A DNA stretch of 64,000 nt from a bacterium BRH_c32 (GTDB lineage: Bacteria; Bacteroidota; Ignavibacteria; Ignavibacteriales; Melioribacteraceae), in the NCBI GenBank assembly GCA_001516025.1, contig LOEU01000036.1, positions 1 through 64,000 on the forward strand, in the 5' to 3' direction. Shown here one piece after another: positions 8,803 through 18,736 of the stretch (positions within the stretch are counted from its first letter, which is position 1; every line of letters begins with the position of its first letter). The notes beneath the pieces are model-generated. The model worked only from the letters and a program-made list of their open reading frames with translations, was not told where the DNA came from and ran no database searches. Position numbers and translations under genes: made by a program.

Positions 8803-10274
8803 AGCTCCTTTCTTAATCGAGCGACAGGGATTTTTAATTGTTCGCGGTATTTTGCTACCGTACGGCGTGCAATATGTATTCCTTTTCCTTTTAGCATCGA
8901 TGCTATTTTATCATCACTATGCGGATTCTTTTTAGGTTCGCTCTCGCAAATCTCCTTAATTAATTCTTTTATATGTTTGTTCGATATATCTTCACCCGAA
9001 TCTGTCGAAAGTCCTTCGCTGAAAAAATATTTCAATTCATGAATACCTTGCGGGCTTTGGACGTATTTGCCATTAACTACACGGCTAATTGTTGATATAT
9101 CCATTCCTATTTCGTCTGCTATATCCTTATATATCATCGGATGAAGGAACTTAGGTCCATCTTCAAAGAATTCAAACTGACGCTCGAGTATCGATCTCAT
9201 AATCTTCATAAGAGTCTGCCTTCTTTGATAAAGGGAGGCAATAAAACCTTTTGCCGATTCAAATTTTTCACGCAAAAATTTATGAGTCTCTCTTTCGCGT
9301 TCCGAGATTTTTCTCTTCCTCTTATTCGTATCTAGCATCTCAAGATATGCCTTGCTAATCGTAACCGAAGGAACGCTTCTATCATTCAGTGTAACGATAA
9401 AATTATCATCCTGCTTTTCTACAATAAAATCGGGCGAAATCTGATTCATCTCTTCCGAATCTATATTCCCTTCTCCCGGTTTCGGATTGAGTTTTAATAT
9501 TAAGTCAATTGCACTCTTCAGAGTTTCTTTTGATAAATCGAGTGCCTTCTGAATATTATCATATCTCTTATTCTTGAAATCGCCAAAATGTTCCGATAAA
9601 ATCTTATCTGCGATATATGAATAATAGGGGTCATAGGAGCCGTGGCGTATTTGAACCAATAAGCATTCACGCAAATCCCTTGTACCGATACCAACAGGAT
9701 CTAATTTCTGAATCTCCTCTAAAACTTTTTCCGCTTTTTCTTTACTAATCTCTATATCTTCAAAAAGTCGAAGATCATTTACAATACGCTCTAAATCGTC
9801 TTTGAAATATCCATCTTTATTTAAGCTATTAATAATATTTTCGCCGAGGAATATTTCGTCTTCATCGAGTTCGAGCATGTGAAGCTGTTCAATTAAATTC
9901 TCCCTTAAACTTCTTTTTTGGGGAGCTACCGGAAATGTTTTTTCTTCATCATTGCTCTTATTTAGTTTTTCATAGCTTAATTCGGAATCAATATCAGAAT
10001 CATTCATAAAATCTTCTACGTCAAATTCATCATCGCTATTTTTTAAGTCTTCTTCCACTACTGCTTCATCTCCCGTATCGGGATTATCTTCCATCTGTTC
10101 TTGTTCTAATTCATAATCGTCCATAAGAGTTTCTTCGAGAATAGGATTGAGTTCGAGCTCGGTCTTAATCCTCTGCTCGAGCGCAATAGTATTCAATTGC
10201 AGCAGCTTCTGATATTGAATCTGTTGCGGAGAAAGCTTCTGCTGTAATGAGAGACGTTGTTGTAATGATAGCAT
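8799..10274 (-). CDS. rpoN: RNA polymerase sigma-54 factor
   Basis: Alternative sigma factor that recognises -24/-12 promoters and needs AAA+ activators. 491 residues. The N-terminal region I is Gln-rich (SLQQRLSLQQKLSPQQIQYQ), followed by an acidic region II (about 50-115), the core-binding domain, a helix-turn-helix (IADEIGMDISTISRVVNGKYV) and the C-terminal RpoN box ARRTVAKYRE near residue 475. Start ATG at the MLSLQQ end. Preceded at 6 nt by the DUF3109 gene and overlapping the methyltransferase-like gene downstream. No sigma-54 activator gene is visible in the window. Confidence 0.96.
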   Translation of the reverse strand: MLSLQQRLSLQQKLSPQQIQYQKLLQLNTIALEQRIKTELELNPILEETLMDDYELEQEQMEDNPDTGDEAVVEEDLKNSDDEFDVEDFMNDSDIDSELSYEKLNKSNDEEKTFPVAPQKRSLRENLIEQLHMLELDEDEIFLGENIINSLNKDGYFKDDLERIVNDLRLFEDIEISKEKAEKVLEEIQKLDPVGIGTRDLRECLLVQIRHGSYDPYYSYIADKILSEHFGDFKNKRYDNIQKALDLSKETLKSAIDLILKLNPKPGEGNIDSEEMNQISPDFIVEKQDDNFIVTLNDRSVPSVTISKAYLEMLDTNKRKRKISERERETHKFLREKFESAKGFIASLYQRRQTLMKIMRSILERQFEFFEDGPKFLHPMIYKDIADEIGMDISTISRVVNGKYVQSPQGIHELKYFFSEGLSTDSGEDISNKHIKELIKEICESEPKKNPHSDDKIASMLKGKGIHIARRTVAKYREQLKIPVARLRKEL

Positions 10275-10280
10275 AATTGA

Positions 10281-10844
10281 TTACCTGATTAAACTTTTAA
10301 TTTTTTGAAACCATTTAGATCCGAATTGCCTTTCAAGCGATTCTTTGCAAAAATCGAGTACGGAAATTTGTGTCTTTTGACCGTTTTCTAGTGCCGGCTC
10401 GCAATCGCGGTATTTCTCATATCTTAATACCGGTCCACCAAAATGACTAATTCTAATCGGGAATAGATGACATGAAATTGGTTTAAGAAAATCGGTCAAT
10501 CCTGCTCGGTATGCTTTTTCGATGCCGCATTTAGCTATATCACCGTCATAATATACAAAAAGGCATTCCCTGTCATTTAGACTTCTTGTCATTAATTCAC
10601 CATCTATTTCCATCCAAAAGCCGTGCTTCTCTATTTCGGTTTGATGTATCTCGGGAATAAAATCCTTTATAATATGATAATTTTTAGCAATAGCTTCAAC
10701 TTCTTCTTTTGTTAAAGGTGCACCATATTTGCTCTCCATGGTACAGCATGCTCCTTTACATTTTGTCAAATCACATGTAAATTTGACACTTGCTATTTCG
10801 CTATTTAATATTACATTGTCTGCTTGGTAAAAGTCTGGTTGCAT
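10281..10844 (-). CDS. DUF3109 family cysteine-rich protein
   Basis: Product of 187 residues matching the DUF3109 family, small cysteine-rich proteins common in Bacteroidota and Ignavibacteria. Visible Cys clusters are CDLTKCKGACC near residue 24-34 and further single Cys residues in REC, KCG, SCHLFP, RDCEP and FCKE, an arrangement that would suit metal or Fe-S binding (inference). No signal peptide. It is the first gene of the rpoN operon, ending 6 nt before rpoN, and diverges from the oxidoreductase at 10922 across a 77-nt gap. Function unknown. Confidence 0.8.
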   Translation of the reverse strand: MQPDFYQADNVILNSEIASVKFTCDLTKCKGACCTMESKYGAPLTKEEVEAIAKNYHIIKDFIPEIHQTEIEKHGFWMEIDGELMTRSLNDRECLFVYYDGDIAKCGIEKAYRAGLTDFLKPISCHLFPIRISHFGGPVLRYEKYRDCEPALENGQKTQISVLDFCKESLERQFGSKWFQKIKSLIR

Positions 10845-10921
10845 ATTCTTGGAATAATTTTTGATAAAGATACGAATTTAGACTTTTTTAAGAAAGAATC
10901 AAATATTTTGAAGGGTGCTTT

Positions 10922-12505
10922 ATGGAAAATAATTTTGACGTAATTATTATCGGTTCGGGAATTAGTTCCCTTACCGCAGGTACAATTCTCTCTAAATTTG
11001 GCAAAAAAAGAGTCCTAATCCTCGAAAAACATTCCAAAATCGGCGGTTTTACGCATATTTTCAAAAGAAAAGGTAATTCTTCCAATTATCAATGGGATGT
11101 GGGTTTACATTATGTCGGGGATATGATGCAAGGATCATTTTTAAGAAAAACATTTAATTATATTTCTGAAGATTCAATTCGTTGGCATGAAATGCCCGAA
11201 ATTTATGATGTGTTTGTTTATCCCGGATTTATTTTCAAGACTCGCAAAGGATTAGCGAATCTAAGAGACGACTTAATAACCGCTTTCCCCGAAGAAAGAA
11301 ATGCGATAATAAAATATTTTAATGATATTAAAAGAGCCGGCGGATGGCTTGCGAGATACGGTTTTTTACAGACGTTACCGGTTTTTCTTAGAACGCTTTT
11401 TTCATTCATCAAATTTCCGGGTAAAAGAAATGCTCTTTCCACTCTTGGAGAATATCTAAATAATAATATTAGAGATGAAAAGCTCAGAGCAGTTCTCGCA
11501 TCTCAATGGGGTGATTATGGGCTTCCTCCTTCTCAAGCAGCATTTGTTACTCATGCTATGATTGTAAATCACTATATCAATGGGGGTTATTATCCTGCCG
11601 GCGGATCAAAAGTAATTGCCGACTCTATCTCGCCAATTATTCAAATCAGCGAGGGTGTAATAAAAACCAAAGCGACTGTTCAAGAAATTATTATAAAAGA
11701 TAAAAAAGCAATCGGAGTAAGAGCAAACGAAAAAACAGAAACCGGCATTGAACAAAAAGAATATTTCGCCGATAAAATAATCTCTACCACCGGAGCCGCC
11801 ATAACTTATAATAAATTAATTCCAAACGGATATACAGATAATTATAAAGATGAAATTAATAATTTCCCCAAAGGTTCCGGACACATTAATATTTATCTCG
11901 GTCTAAAGGAAAATCCTAAGACATTAGGTTTTGCAGGCGAAAACTATTGGCTTTTTAATTCTTACGATCATGAAAAAATCTGGAACGAAAGAAATGATGT
12001 AATTAATGGAAATATTTCGATGGTCTATTTATCTTTCCCTTCCATTAAAGATCCTAAAGCCGAGGGACATACTGCCGAATTAATCTTATTCGCTGATTAT
12101 ATTATATTCAGTAAATGGGCAGATCAAAAGTGGAAAGAGAGGGATGAAGAGTATCAGAAAATAAAAGAGATGATTTGTAATAATGCTATAGATTTTGTGG
12201 AGAGTCATTTTAAGGGATTCAAAAAAATAATAGATTATAAGGAAGTATCAACTCCATTAAGCACGGAACACTTTACAGGTAATCCGGGCGGAACAATTTA
12301 CGGCATTCCTGCAATTCCAAAAAGATATAAAGTAAATTGGATTAGTCCAATTACTCCCGTAAAGAATTTGTATCTTTCAGGTGCGGATTCTATGAGTCTT
12401 GGTATCGCAGGCGCGATGATGAGCGGAGTTATTACTTCCGGATTAGTACTCAATAAATCACGCGGTCTAATTAATGTATTTAAAGAAATTTCCAAAACAA
12501 ATTAA
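10922..12505 (+). CDS. FAD-dependent phytoene desaturase/retinol saturase-type oxidoreductase
   Basis: Product of 527 residues in the CrtI/RetSat superfamily. The N-terminal Rossmann motif is VIIIGSGISSLTAG (residues 7-20) followed by LEKHSKIGGFTH, the FAD-binding pattern. GLHYVGDM and the C-terminal NLYLSGADSMSLGIAGAMMSG, with its FAD-contacting region, agree with retinol 13,14-reductase-like members. These enzymes reduce or desaturate polyene chains; which substrate is used here is unknown, and no carotenoid genes lie nearby. The start ATG has GAAGG seven nt upstream. The next gene begins at the base after its stop, so it heads a plus-strand operon with rluA-like and phosphatase genes. Confidence 0.85.
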   Translation: MENNFDVIIIGSGISSLTAGTILSKFGKKRVLILEKHSKIGGFTHIFKRKGNSSNYQWDVGLHYVGDMMQGSFLRKTFNYISEDSIRWHEMPEIYDVFVYPGFIFKTRKGLANLRDDLITAFPEERNAIIKYFNDIKRAGGWLARYGFLQTLPVFLRTLFSFIKFPGKRNALSTLGEYLNNNIRDEKLRAVLASQWGDYGLPPSQAAFVTHAMIVNHYINGGYYPAGGSKVIADSISPIIQISEGVIKTKATVQEIIIKDKKAIGVRANEKTETGIEQKEYFADKIISTTGAAITYNKLIPNGYTDNYKDEINNFPKGSGHINIYLGLKENPKTLGFAGENYWLFNSYDHEKIWNERNDVINGNISMVYLSFPSIKDPKAEGHTAELILFADYIIFSKWADQKWKERDEEYQKIKEMICNNAIDFVESHFKGFKKIIDYKEVSTPLSTEHFTGNPGGTIYGIPAIPKRYKVNWISPITPVKNLYLSGADSMSLGIAGAMMSGVITSGLVLNKSRGLINVFKEISKTN

Positions 12506-13159
12506 ATGAAAACAAAACAACCATATTTTATAATATCTGAGAATAGTGATTTTATTGTTGCAGAAAAAGATGCAGGAATATCTTCAATTCCCGAAAACGA
12601 TTTATCACTCCCAAATCTTTATTCCCTTTTGTGCGATGAATATAAATCAAAATTATTTATAGTTCATAGACTTGATAAAGATGTAAGCGGAATAATCCTC
12701 TTTGCAAAAAATGAAAGAGCGCATAAAGATCTCTGTAAACTTTTTGAAACAAGAGAAATTAAAAAACGTTACTCCGCCGTTGTAACGGGATTAGTAAAAA
12801 ACAATACCGGAATAATAGCCAAAAGCATTAAAGAATTTGGCTCGGGCAGAATGGGAGTTACAAATGGCAATAGCGGCAAAAGATCTATTACTAATTACGA
12901 AGTAAAAAAATGTTTCCATAATCACACTTTAGTTGAATTAACTCCTACAACCGGAAGGCGGCATCAGTTACGTGTTCACCTATATTCTATTGGTCATCCC
13001 GTAGCAGGAGATAGAATGTATGGAGATGATAATTTGCAATGTAAATATAAGCGGCTCTATCTACATGCCTCAGAATTAGAATTCCATTTAGACCAAGTCT
13101 ATCATTTTAAGAGTGAAGTGCCCTCAACATTTATTAATTTCCACGAAGATAAAGTATGA
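12506..13159 (+). CDS. RluA-family pseudouridine synthase
   Basis: Converts uridine to pseudouridine in rRNA or tRNA. 217 residues, short because there is no N-terminal S4 domain. The family active-site motif is HRLDKDVSGIILFAKN with the catalytic Asp57. A second conserved motif is TGRRHQLRVHLYSIGHPVAGDRMYGD. Its size fits RluA/RluC-like enzymes without S4 rather than RluD; the target base cannot be deduced. The ATG follows the preceding stop without a gap, and the 3' end overlaps the next gene by 4 nt (ATGA), indicating translational coupling. Confidence 0.88.
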   Translation: MKTKQPYFIISENSDFIVAEKDAGISSIPENDLSLPNLYSLLCDEYKSKLFIVHRLDKDVSGIILFAKNERAHKDLCKLFETREIKKRYSAVVTGLVKNNTGIIAKSIKEFGSGRMGVTNGNSGKRSITNYEVKKCFHNHTLVELTPTTGRRHQLRVHLYSIGHPVAGDRMYGDDNLQCKYKRLYLHASELEFHLDQVYHFKSEVPSTFINFHEDKV

Positions 13160-14352
13160 TTGAACCAAAAATTTTTTATAGGAAGTTGGATTCGTTGCTT
13201 AGCAAAATAAGTTTAGAAAAATCATCTCAAGATTATGTTTTTAAAATAGTTCAAGAACTCGAAAATACATTTGGAGACGATTTAAGAATCGGCAATGGAA
13301 GAGTATATGAAGCTGCCGAAGGAGAGTATCTATTGGTGTATCCTTCAACGAATGATGAAGGGATGACAAAAACAATTAGAGCTGATTCTGAAGCAATTGG
13401 TGCACTGCTTGCATCTAAGACTTACATCTTCGATAATCCCGATTTTACAATTGATAATAAAATCTATTCACAGTCAGAATATAAAATACCTGCTGCAATT
13501 ACAGTGCGAAGCCCTGAATCAAGATGGCTATGCGTATTTGAATTAAAAAGCGGATGGCTCCGCGAAGAAGTAGAGTTTTGCCTTAATGCCGTGAGAACCT
13601 ATCTCAATTATCGTCTATATTCAGAATCTGTAAAATCGGAAATGGAACAGGCTGCGCATATTCAACAAAGTTTACTGCCCGGGGCGGCTCCCGAAGTAAC
13701 GGGCTTTAAATTATTCGGACGTTCTATCCCGGCAGAAATTGTCGGCGGTGATCTATTTGATTATTTTGATTTCGATGATGAAATGCTCGGTGTTTGTATC
13801 GGGGATGCAAGCGGTCATGGTCTCCCCGCGGCACTGCTTGTGCGTGATGTAGTTACAGGTCTTCGTATGGGTCTCGAAAAACATATGGAAATGGTTTATA
13901 CCTTTGAGAAGCTGAATAAAGTAATTTATAGAAGTGTTTATTCTACTAGTTTCATCTCCCTATTCTATGCAGAGATCGAAAAGAACGGAAATATTTTTTA
14001 CGTAAATGCGGGACATCCATCGCCACTTTTATTTTCGGCACGTGGAAAGGTATCTGAATTAGAATCCACGGGATTAATTTTCGGGGCACTTCCCGAAATT
14101 CAACTCTCAAGAAGTTTCGCTAATATGAAATCGGGAGATATACTTGTTCTTTATACTGATGGAATTTTTGAAAGAAAAAACCCTTTCACGGGTGAAGATT
14201 TCGGAATTGAAGGAATAAAAAAAACTGTTATTGAAAATAAAGATCAAACACCTGAAGTAATTTTGGATAAACTATTTTTAAATGCATTCTCTTTCGGTCT
14301 CAAAAGAAAATGGGAAGATGATGCCACGATAATGGTGATCAAAAAAGATTAA
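13156..14352 (+). CDS. SpoIIE/RsbU-type PP2C serine phosphatase
   Basis: Product of 398 residues. The N-terminal about 160 residues look like a small sensory (GAF-like) domain. The linker EQAAHIQQSLLPG is the characteristic entry helix of RsbU-type phosphatases. The PP2C-like domain (about 175-398) carries the metal-binding motifs VGGDLFDYF, GDASGHGLPAAL, LYTDGIFE and WEDDATIMV. Such proteins dephosphorylate anti-sigma-factor antagonists in partner-switching pathways. No anti-sigma factor or antagonist gene is adjacent, so its partners are elsewhere. It sits between the pseudouridine synthase (4-nt overlap) and the ClC gene (2-nt gap). Confidence 0.88.
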   Translation: MIEPKIFYRKLDSLLSKISLEKSSQDYVFKIVQELENTFGDDLRIGNGRVYEAAEGEYLLVYPSTNDEGMTKTIRADSEAIGALLASKTYIFDNPDFTIDNKIYSQSEYKIPAAITVRSPESRWLCVFELKSGWLREEVEFCLNAVRTYLNYRLYSESVKSEMEQAAHIQQSLLPGAAPEVTGFKLFGRSIPAEIVGGDLFDYFDFDDEMLGVCIGDASGHGLPAALLVRDVVTGLRMGLEKHMEMVYTFEKLNKVIYRSVYSTSFISLFYAEIEKNGNIFYVNAGHPSPLLFSARGKVSELESTGLIFGALPEIQLSRSFANMKSGDILVLYTDGIFERKNPFTGEDFGIEGIKKTVIENKDQTPEVILDKLFLNAFSFGLKRKWEDDATIMVIKKD

Positions 14353-14354
14353 TT

Positions 14355-16427
14355 ATGCCAAGCTATTACAAAAAAACTAAACTGTTTATTCAAAGAACTA
14401 TTTCAAAAATTCATTTACCTGATTATTCTGTATTTACAATCTACTCGATATTAATAGGTGCAGCAGTCGGTTTCGCAGCTGTATTGTTTCATAATTCTAT
14501 CGAATTTTTTAATGAAGTATTTTTCGGGCAAACAGCCAGCGGATTATATTTCCTCGGAGCATTTGCGGTAATCACTATTCCCGCAATAGGAATGTTTATT
14601 CAAAGTATGATGATTCGCTCGATGCCAGATATTGCTTCTAAAAGAGGCGTTTCAGAAGTCATAAAATCAGTTGCTTCAAAGAAAGGCAATATCCCTTTTA
14701 GAAATACTATTTTCCATTTTATTGCCCCGGTAATTTGTATCGGGAGCGGCGGGACGGTGGGACCCGAGGGACCAGCAGCGCAGCTCGGAGGCGGTGTAGC
14801 AAGTAAGTTATCTTCTTTACTTAATATTTCCGATCAAAGAAAAAGAATGTACACCGCAGCAGGCGCCGGAGCCGCCATTGCCGCAATATTCAATACACCG
14901 CTTGGCGGAATCTTCTTTGCTTTGGAGATTGTTTTATTAAACGAATTTGAGACAGCAACATTCTCTGCCTTGATTTTATCATCCGTTACCGCAAGTACGA
15001 TTTCGCGTACATTCCTTGGTAATGAATCGGTATTTATTTTCAATACTCCTTCGATTGGCAGTTTTGATACAATTTTTCATTATGCACTTCTCGGTATTTT
15101 CATTGGTGCAGTTTCTTTCTTGTTTGTAAAATATTCTAACCTGTCAGATGACTTTATTAAAAAACATCTACTTACTCGATTACCTCAATGGAGCGTTATG
15201 GTAATGGCAGGTTTGCTCGTTGGAGCGGCAGGATATTTTTATTCTGATATATTCGGTATCGGATATAAAGCGATTAATCATATGCTCCAAAATAAATATC
15301 TTTGGAGTGGAGTATTAATTTTATTCGCTATGAAATTTTTGCTTGTACCTTTGGTTCTAAATAGCGGCGGCTATGGCGGAATATTTGCTCCCGCATTATT
15401 TATGGGCGCATGCCTCGGTTATCTATACGCTTTTGTAATGAACTATTTTTTCGGGTTGAATCTTGATCCTACCGCTTTCTTACTCGTGGGAATGGGTGCG
15501 ATGCTCGGCGGTATTAATTCTATCCCTATTTCTGCTATCTTAATAATCTTTGAAATGACTAAAGATTATTCTTATATATTGCCATTAATGCTTGCAGTTG
15601 TCTCAAGCACTATGTTTGTTCAAATCACTCTAAAAAATTCCATTCATCTTCTTTCTCTAACCCGTCAAGGATATCGTTTATCCGAAAAAAGATCGGTCAA
15701 CGTCCTGAAATCTATTTTTACTGAGGAGATATTAAGGAAGGAGATTAATTTAATTCCCGAAGAAACAAAAATTGCGGCATTGGTAAATAAACTCTCGGAA
15801 GTGCCTCATAGCATCTTCTATCTTTATAATAAAGAAAATAAAATTACAGGATATATTACTGAAACCGAATTACGACCGATTATTTCTGAATATGAACATA
15901 TCCAAAGTGTGCTTGTAGTAAGGGATATCGCTCAAACCAATATCGTAAAAATATTTGATTCCGATGATTTAGATCATGTAATGAAAGTTTTTGAAAATCG
16001 TGATGTAGATGAATTGCCTGTATTTTCTTTGAATAATCCCGATGTGGTGATCGGTTCGGTTTGGCGTAAAGACGTAATTAGTATGCTGAATAAAGAGAAC
16101 CTCAAACATAATCTTGCCGATGGATTCGCAAAAGAATTGAAAACAATCGGTGCGGGAATTCAATCCAAAGTTGCCGATGGATATTCCATTATCGAGATTG
16201 TTCCCAGACGTGATTTTATTGGGAAATCATTGTCTTTATTGCGTCTTCGCAATCGATACGGACTCGAAGTTTTGCTTATCAAGAAACCTCGACACGGATA
16301 TATGAGTGAATCTGGTGATAAATTAATTATAGCTGATCCGAATTATAAAATTGAGAGTGATGATATATTAGTTTTATTCGGACCCGATGATAAAATCGCC
16401 GAAACCAAACAGTGGGAAAATTTATAA
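14355..16427 (+). CDS. ClC-family chloride channel/antiporter with CBS pair and RCK-C domain
   Basis: Product of 690 residues. The membrane domain (about 25-430) shows the ClC motifs SGGTVGPEGP (external gating Glu138), NTPLGGIFFALE (residue 180 on) and GGYGGIFAPALFMGA. The internal proton-transfer Glu of E. coli ClC, which directly follows the Glu at 191, is Ile192 here, and the first filter motif reads KRGVSEV rather than GSGIPE. Two CBS segments occupy about 455-575, and the last about 100 residues (PRRDFIGKSLSLLRLR ... DDILVLFGPDD) form a TrkA-C/RCK-C ligand-binding domain. Ion identity and channel versus exchange mode are not decided by sequence. Starts 2 nt after the phosphatase gene. 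Confidence 0.87.
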   Translation: MPSYYKKTKLFIQRTISKIHLPDYSVFTIYSILIGAAVGFAAVLFHNSIEFFNEVFFGQTASGLYFLGAFAVITIPAIGMFIQSMMIRSMPDIASKRGVSEVIKSVASKKGNIPFRNTIFHFIAPVICIGSGGTVGPEGPAAQLGGGVASKLSSLLNISDQRKRMYTAAGAGAAIAAIFNTPLGGIFFALEIVLLNEFETATFSALILSSVTASTISRTFLGNESVFIFNTPSIGSFDTIFHYALLGIFIGAVSFLFVKYSNLSDDFIKKHLLTRLPQWSVMVMAGLLVGAAGYFYSDIFGIGYKAINHMLQNKYLWSGVLILFAMKFLLVPLVLNSGGYGGIFAPALFMGACLGYLYAFVMNYFFGLNLDPTAFLLVGMGAMLGGINSIPISAILIIFEMTKDYSYILPLMLAVVSSTMFVQITLKNSIHLLSLTRQGYRLSEKRSVNVLKSIFTEEILRKEINLIPEETKIAALVNKLSEVPHSIFYLYNKENKITGYITETELRPIISEYEHIQSVLVVRDIAQTNIVKIFDSDDLDHVMKVFENRDVDELPVFSLNNPDVVIGSVWRKDVISMLNKENLKHNLADGFAKELKTIGAGIQSKVADGYSIIEIVPRRDFIGKSLSLLRLRNRYGLEVLLIKKPRHGYMSESGDKLIIADPNYKIESDDILVLFGPDDKIAETKQWENL

Positions 16428-16517
16428 TAAGTTAAATTGATTTGTAACTTTTTTTTCTCGGATGGATATTTATTATTTATTCTTATACGCGTTTTTAATT
16501 TTAATGAAAGCATCAGT

Positions 16518-18617
16518 ATGAAAAAATATAAGCTGAAAAATATGGATTGTGCTTCGTGTGCTTCAAAAATCGAAGACGGTCTTTCTAAAATGGATGATGT
16601 GAAATTCGTTACCGTGAATTTTGTAAACTCTTCTTTAGAAATAGAAACAGATGATCTCGATTCAGTCAAACGAAAAATAAAAGACCTGGAGCCTGATGTA
16701 GAACTCGAAGACTATGAAACTAATTATGCCCCTCCTCAAAAACATAATATCGTATCACTTTGGAATGAGAACCGTACTGCATTAATAAAAATAATTTTAA
16801 CTCTACTTTTTTTAATGTTCGGATTATTGTTTGAAGAAGAACTCCATAACACCAAATATCATATCGCAGAATATTTCGTTTTCTTTATCGCCTATCTTTT
16901 AAGCGGCTGGGATGTAATAAAAAGTGCGTTCAAAAATATTATTAAAGGGCAGGTCTTCAACGAAAACTTCTTAATGACCATTGCTACCATCGGGGCATTT
17001 GCGATACATGAAATTCCCGAAGCAGTTGCCGTTATGCTTTTTTATGTGGTTGGTGAATTATTTCAGGATATCTCGCTCAATCGCTCGCGCCGTTCAATAA
17101 AATCGCTTTTAGAAATTCGTCCCGATTATGCAAATCTTAAAATTAATGGAGAAACTAAAACTGTATCTCCCGAAGAAGTAAATATCGGAGATTTCATTTT
17201 AGTAAAAGTCGGCGAAAAAATTCCTCTAGATGGAATAGTGATTTCGGGTGAATCATTCGTGGATACATCTGCATTAACAGGTGAAAGCGTTCCGCAAAAA
17301 ATAAAAACAGATGATACTGCGTTAGCCGGAATGCTTAATCAAGCGGGATTGCTTACTATAAAAGTTACAAAAGCATTTAATGAATCTTCAATTTCGAAAA
17401 TACTCGATCTCGTAGAAAATGCATCTTCAAAAAAAGCAGAAACCGAAAAGTTTATCACTTCCTTTGCGAAATACTATACTCCCGTTGTGGTTTTTGGTGC
17501 ATTGCTACTGGCGGTTGCTCCCCCACTAATTTTCCCAAGCGAATCATTTTCAGATTGGATATATCGGGCGCTTGTTGTATTAGTTATTTCATGCCCTTGC
17601 GCTTTAGTAATAAGTATTCCTCTTGGTTATTTCGGAGGAATCGGAGGTGCTTCTAAAAAAGGAATTTTAGTAAAGGGTTCTAACTTCCTAGATGCTTTGA
17701 CAAAAGTGAAAACAGTTGTATTCGATAAGACCGGCACTCTTACTAAAGGTGAATTTAAGGTTTCGGAAATCATTGTAGAAAATGGATTTGATAAAGATGA
17801 AATTTTACGATATGCCGCTTATGCAGAATCAAACTCTAATCACCCCATTGCTAAATCAGTTCTTGAAGCCTATAAAGATACTATTGATTCCTCTTTAATT
17901 ACGGATCATAAAGAATTAAGCGGTAAAGGAATTATTGCAAGCGTAAACGGAAGGGAAATTCTCGTTGGCAATGATCGTCTTCTTCATTTAGAAAACATTG
18001 AGCATGACAGATGTGATGTTGAAGGAACAGTAATACATGTAGCAGTCGATTCTGTTTATGCCGGATATATAATTATTTCTGATGCGTTAAAATCGGGAGC
18101 TGAAGGAACGATTAAATCGTTGGATGATATGGGTATTAATTCTATCATGCTTACCGGAGACAATAAAACCGCAGCTGAAACATTCGCAAATAAATTATCT
18201 ATATCCGAATACTACTATGAATTGCTCCCTGAGGATAAAGTAAATCATATCGAAAAAATTATTGCTGAATCGGAGAAAGGCGATAAAGTCGCTTTTGTTG
18301 GAGATGGAATAAATGATGCACCGGTATTAGCACGTGCCGATATAGGGATTGCAATGGGTGCACTCGGCTCGGATGCTGCCGTGGAAACCGCCGATATAGT
18401 TTTAATGACTGATTCACCAGAAAAAATTGTAACTGCAATAGAGATAGCTAAGCGGACAAGAAAAATAGTTTGGCAGAATATCGGATTCGCTATGGGAATA
18501 AAAGCATTCTTTATCGTTCTTGGTGTTTTAGGAGTTGCAACAATGTGGGAAGCCGTCTTCGGTGATATGGGAGTAGCAATAATCGCAATCCTCAACGCCA
18601 TGCGTGTAATGAAATAA
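16518..18617 (+). CDS. zntA: P1B-type heavy-metal ATPase, Zn/Cd/Pb exporter type
   Basis: Inner-membrane metal efflux pump of 699 residues. The ATG at 16518 is preferred over the upstream in-frame ATG at 16437: the extra 27 residues are hydrophobic and unlike the family, while the protein from 16518 starts directly with a heavy-metal-binding domain (MKKYKLKNMDCASC). Other motifs are the TGES actuator loop, CPC in the transport helix (VISCPCALVISIP), DKTGT phosphorylation Asp, SNHPIAKS and GDGINDAP. The last helices carry Lys (GIKAFF) and Asp (FGDMG), the pair typical of Zn/Cd/Pb pumps rather than Cu pumps. 90 nt separate it from the ClC gene. Confidence 0.9.
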   Translation: MKKYKLKNMDCASCASKIEDGLSKMDDVKFVTVNFVNSSLEIETDDLDSVKRKIKDLEPDVELEDYETNYAPPQKHNIVSLWNENRTALIKIILTLLFLMFGLLFEEELHNTKYHIAEYFVFFIAYLLSGWDVIKSAFKNIIKGQVFNENFLMTIATIGAFAIHEIPEAVAVMLFYVVGELFQDISLNRSRRSIKSLLEIRPDYANLKINGETKTVSPEEVNIGDFILVKVGEKIPLDGIVISGESFVDTSALTGESVPQKIKTDDTALAGMLNQAGLLTIKVTKAFNESSISKILDLVENASSKKAETEKFITSFAKYYTPVVVFGALLLAVAPPLIFPSESFSDWIYRALVVLVISCPCALVISIPLGYFGGIGGASKKGILVKGSNFLDALTKVKTVVFDKTGTLTKGEFKVSEIIVENGFDKDEILRYAAYAESNSNHPIAKSVLEAYKDTIDSSLITDHKELSGKGIIASVNGREILVGNDRLLHLENIEHDRCDVEGTVIHVAVDSVYAGYIIISDALKSGAEGTIKSLDDMGINSIMLTGDNKTAAETFANKLSISEYYYELLPEDKVNHIEKIIAESEKGDKVAFVGDGINDAPVLARADIGIAMGALGSDAAVETADIVLMTDSPEKIVTAIEIAKRTRKIVWQNIGFAMGIKAFFIVLGVLGVATMWEAVFGDMGVAIIAILNAMRVMK

Positions 18618-18736
18618 TCATAAATCCTTTTGATGGTCTTTCTTTCACAACAGCATAATATTTGGACTATTGGTGAATGAAATTGCAGAGTATTTTTACG
18701 AGATAACTTGAACGAATATACCAAATAAAGCTTATT

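Noticed and set aside
16437-16517. Upstream in-frame start of the P1B ATPase
   Set aside because: The added 27 residues are hydrophobic and lack family similarity, while the ATG at 16518 leads directly into the metal-binding domain.
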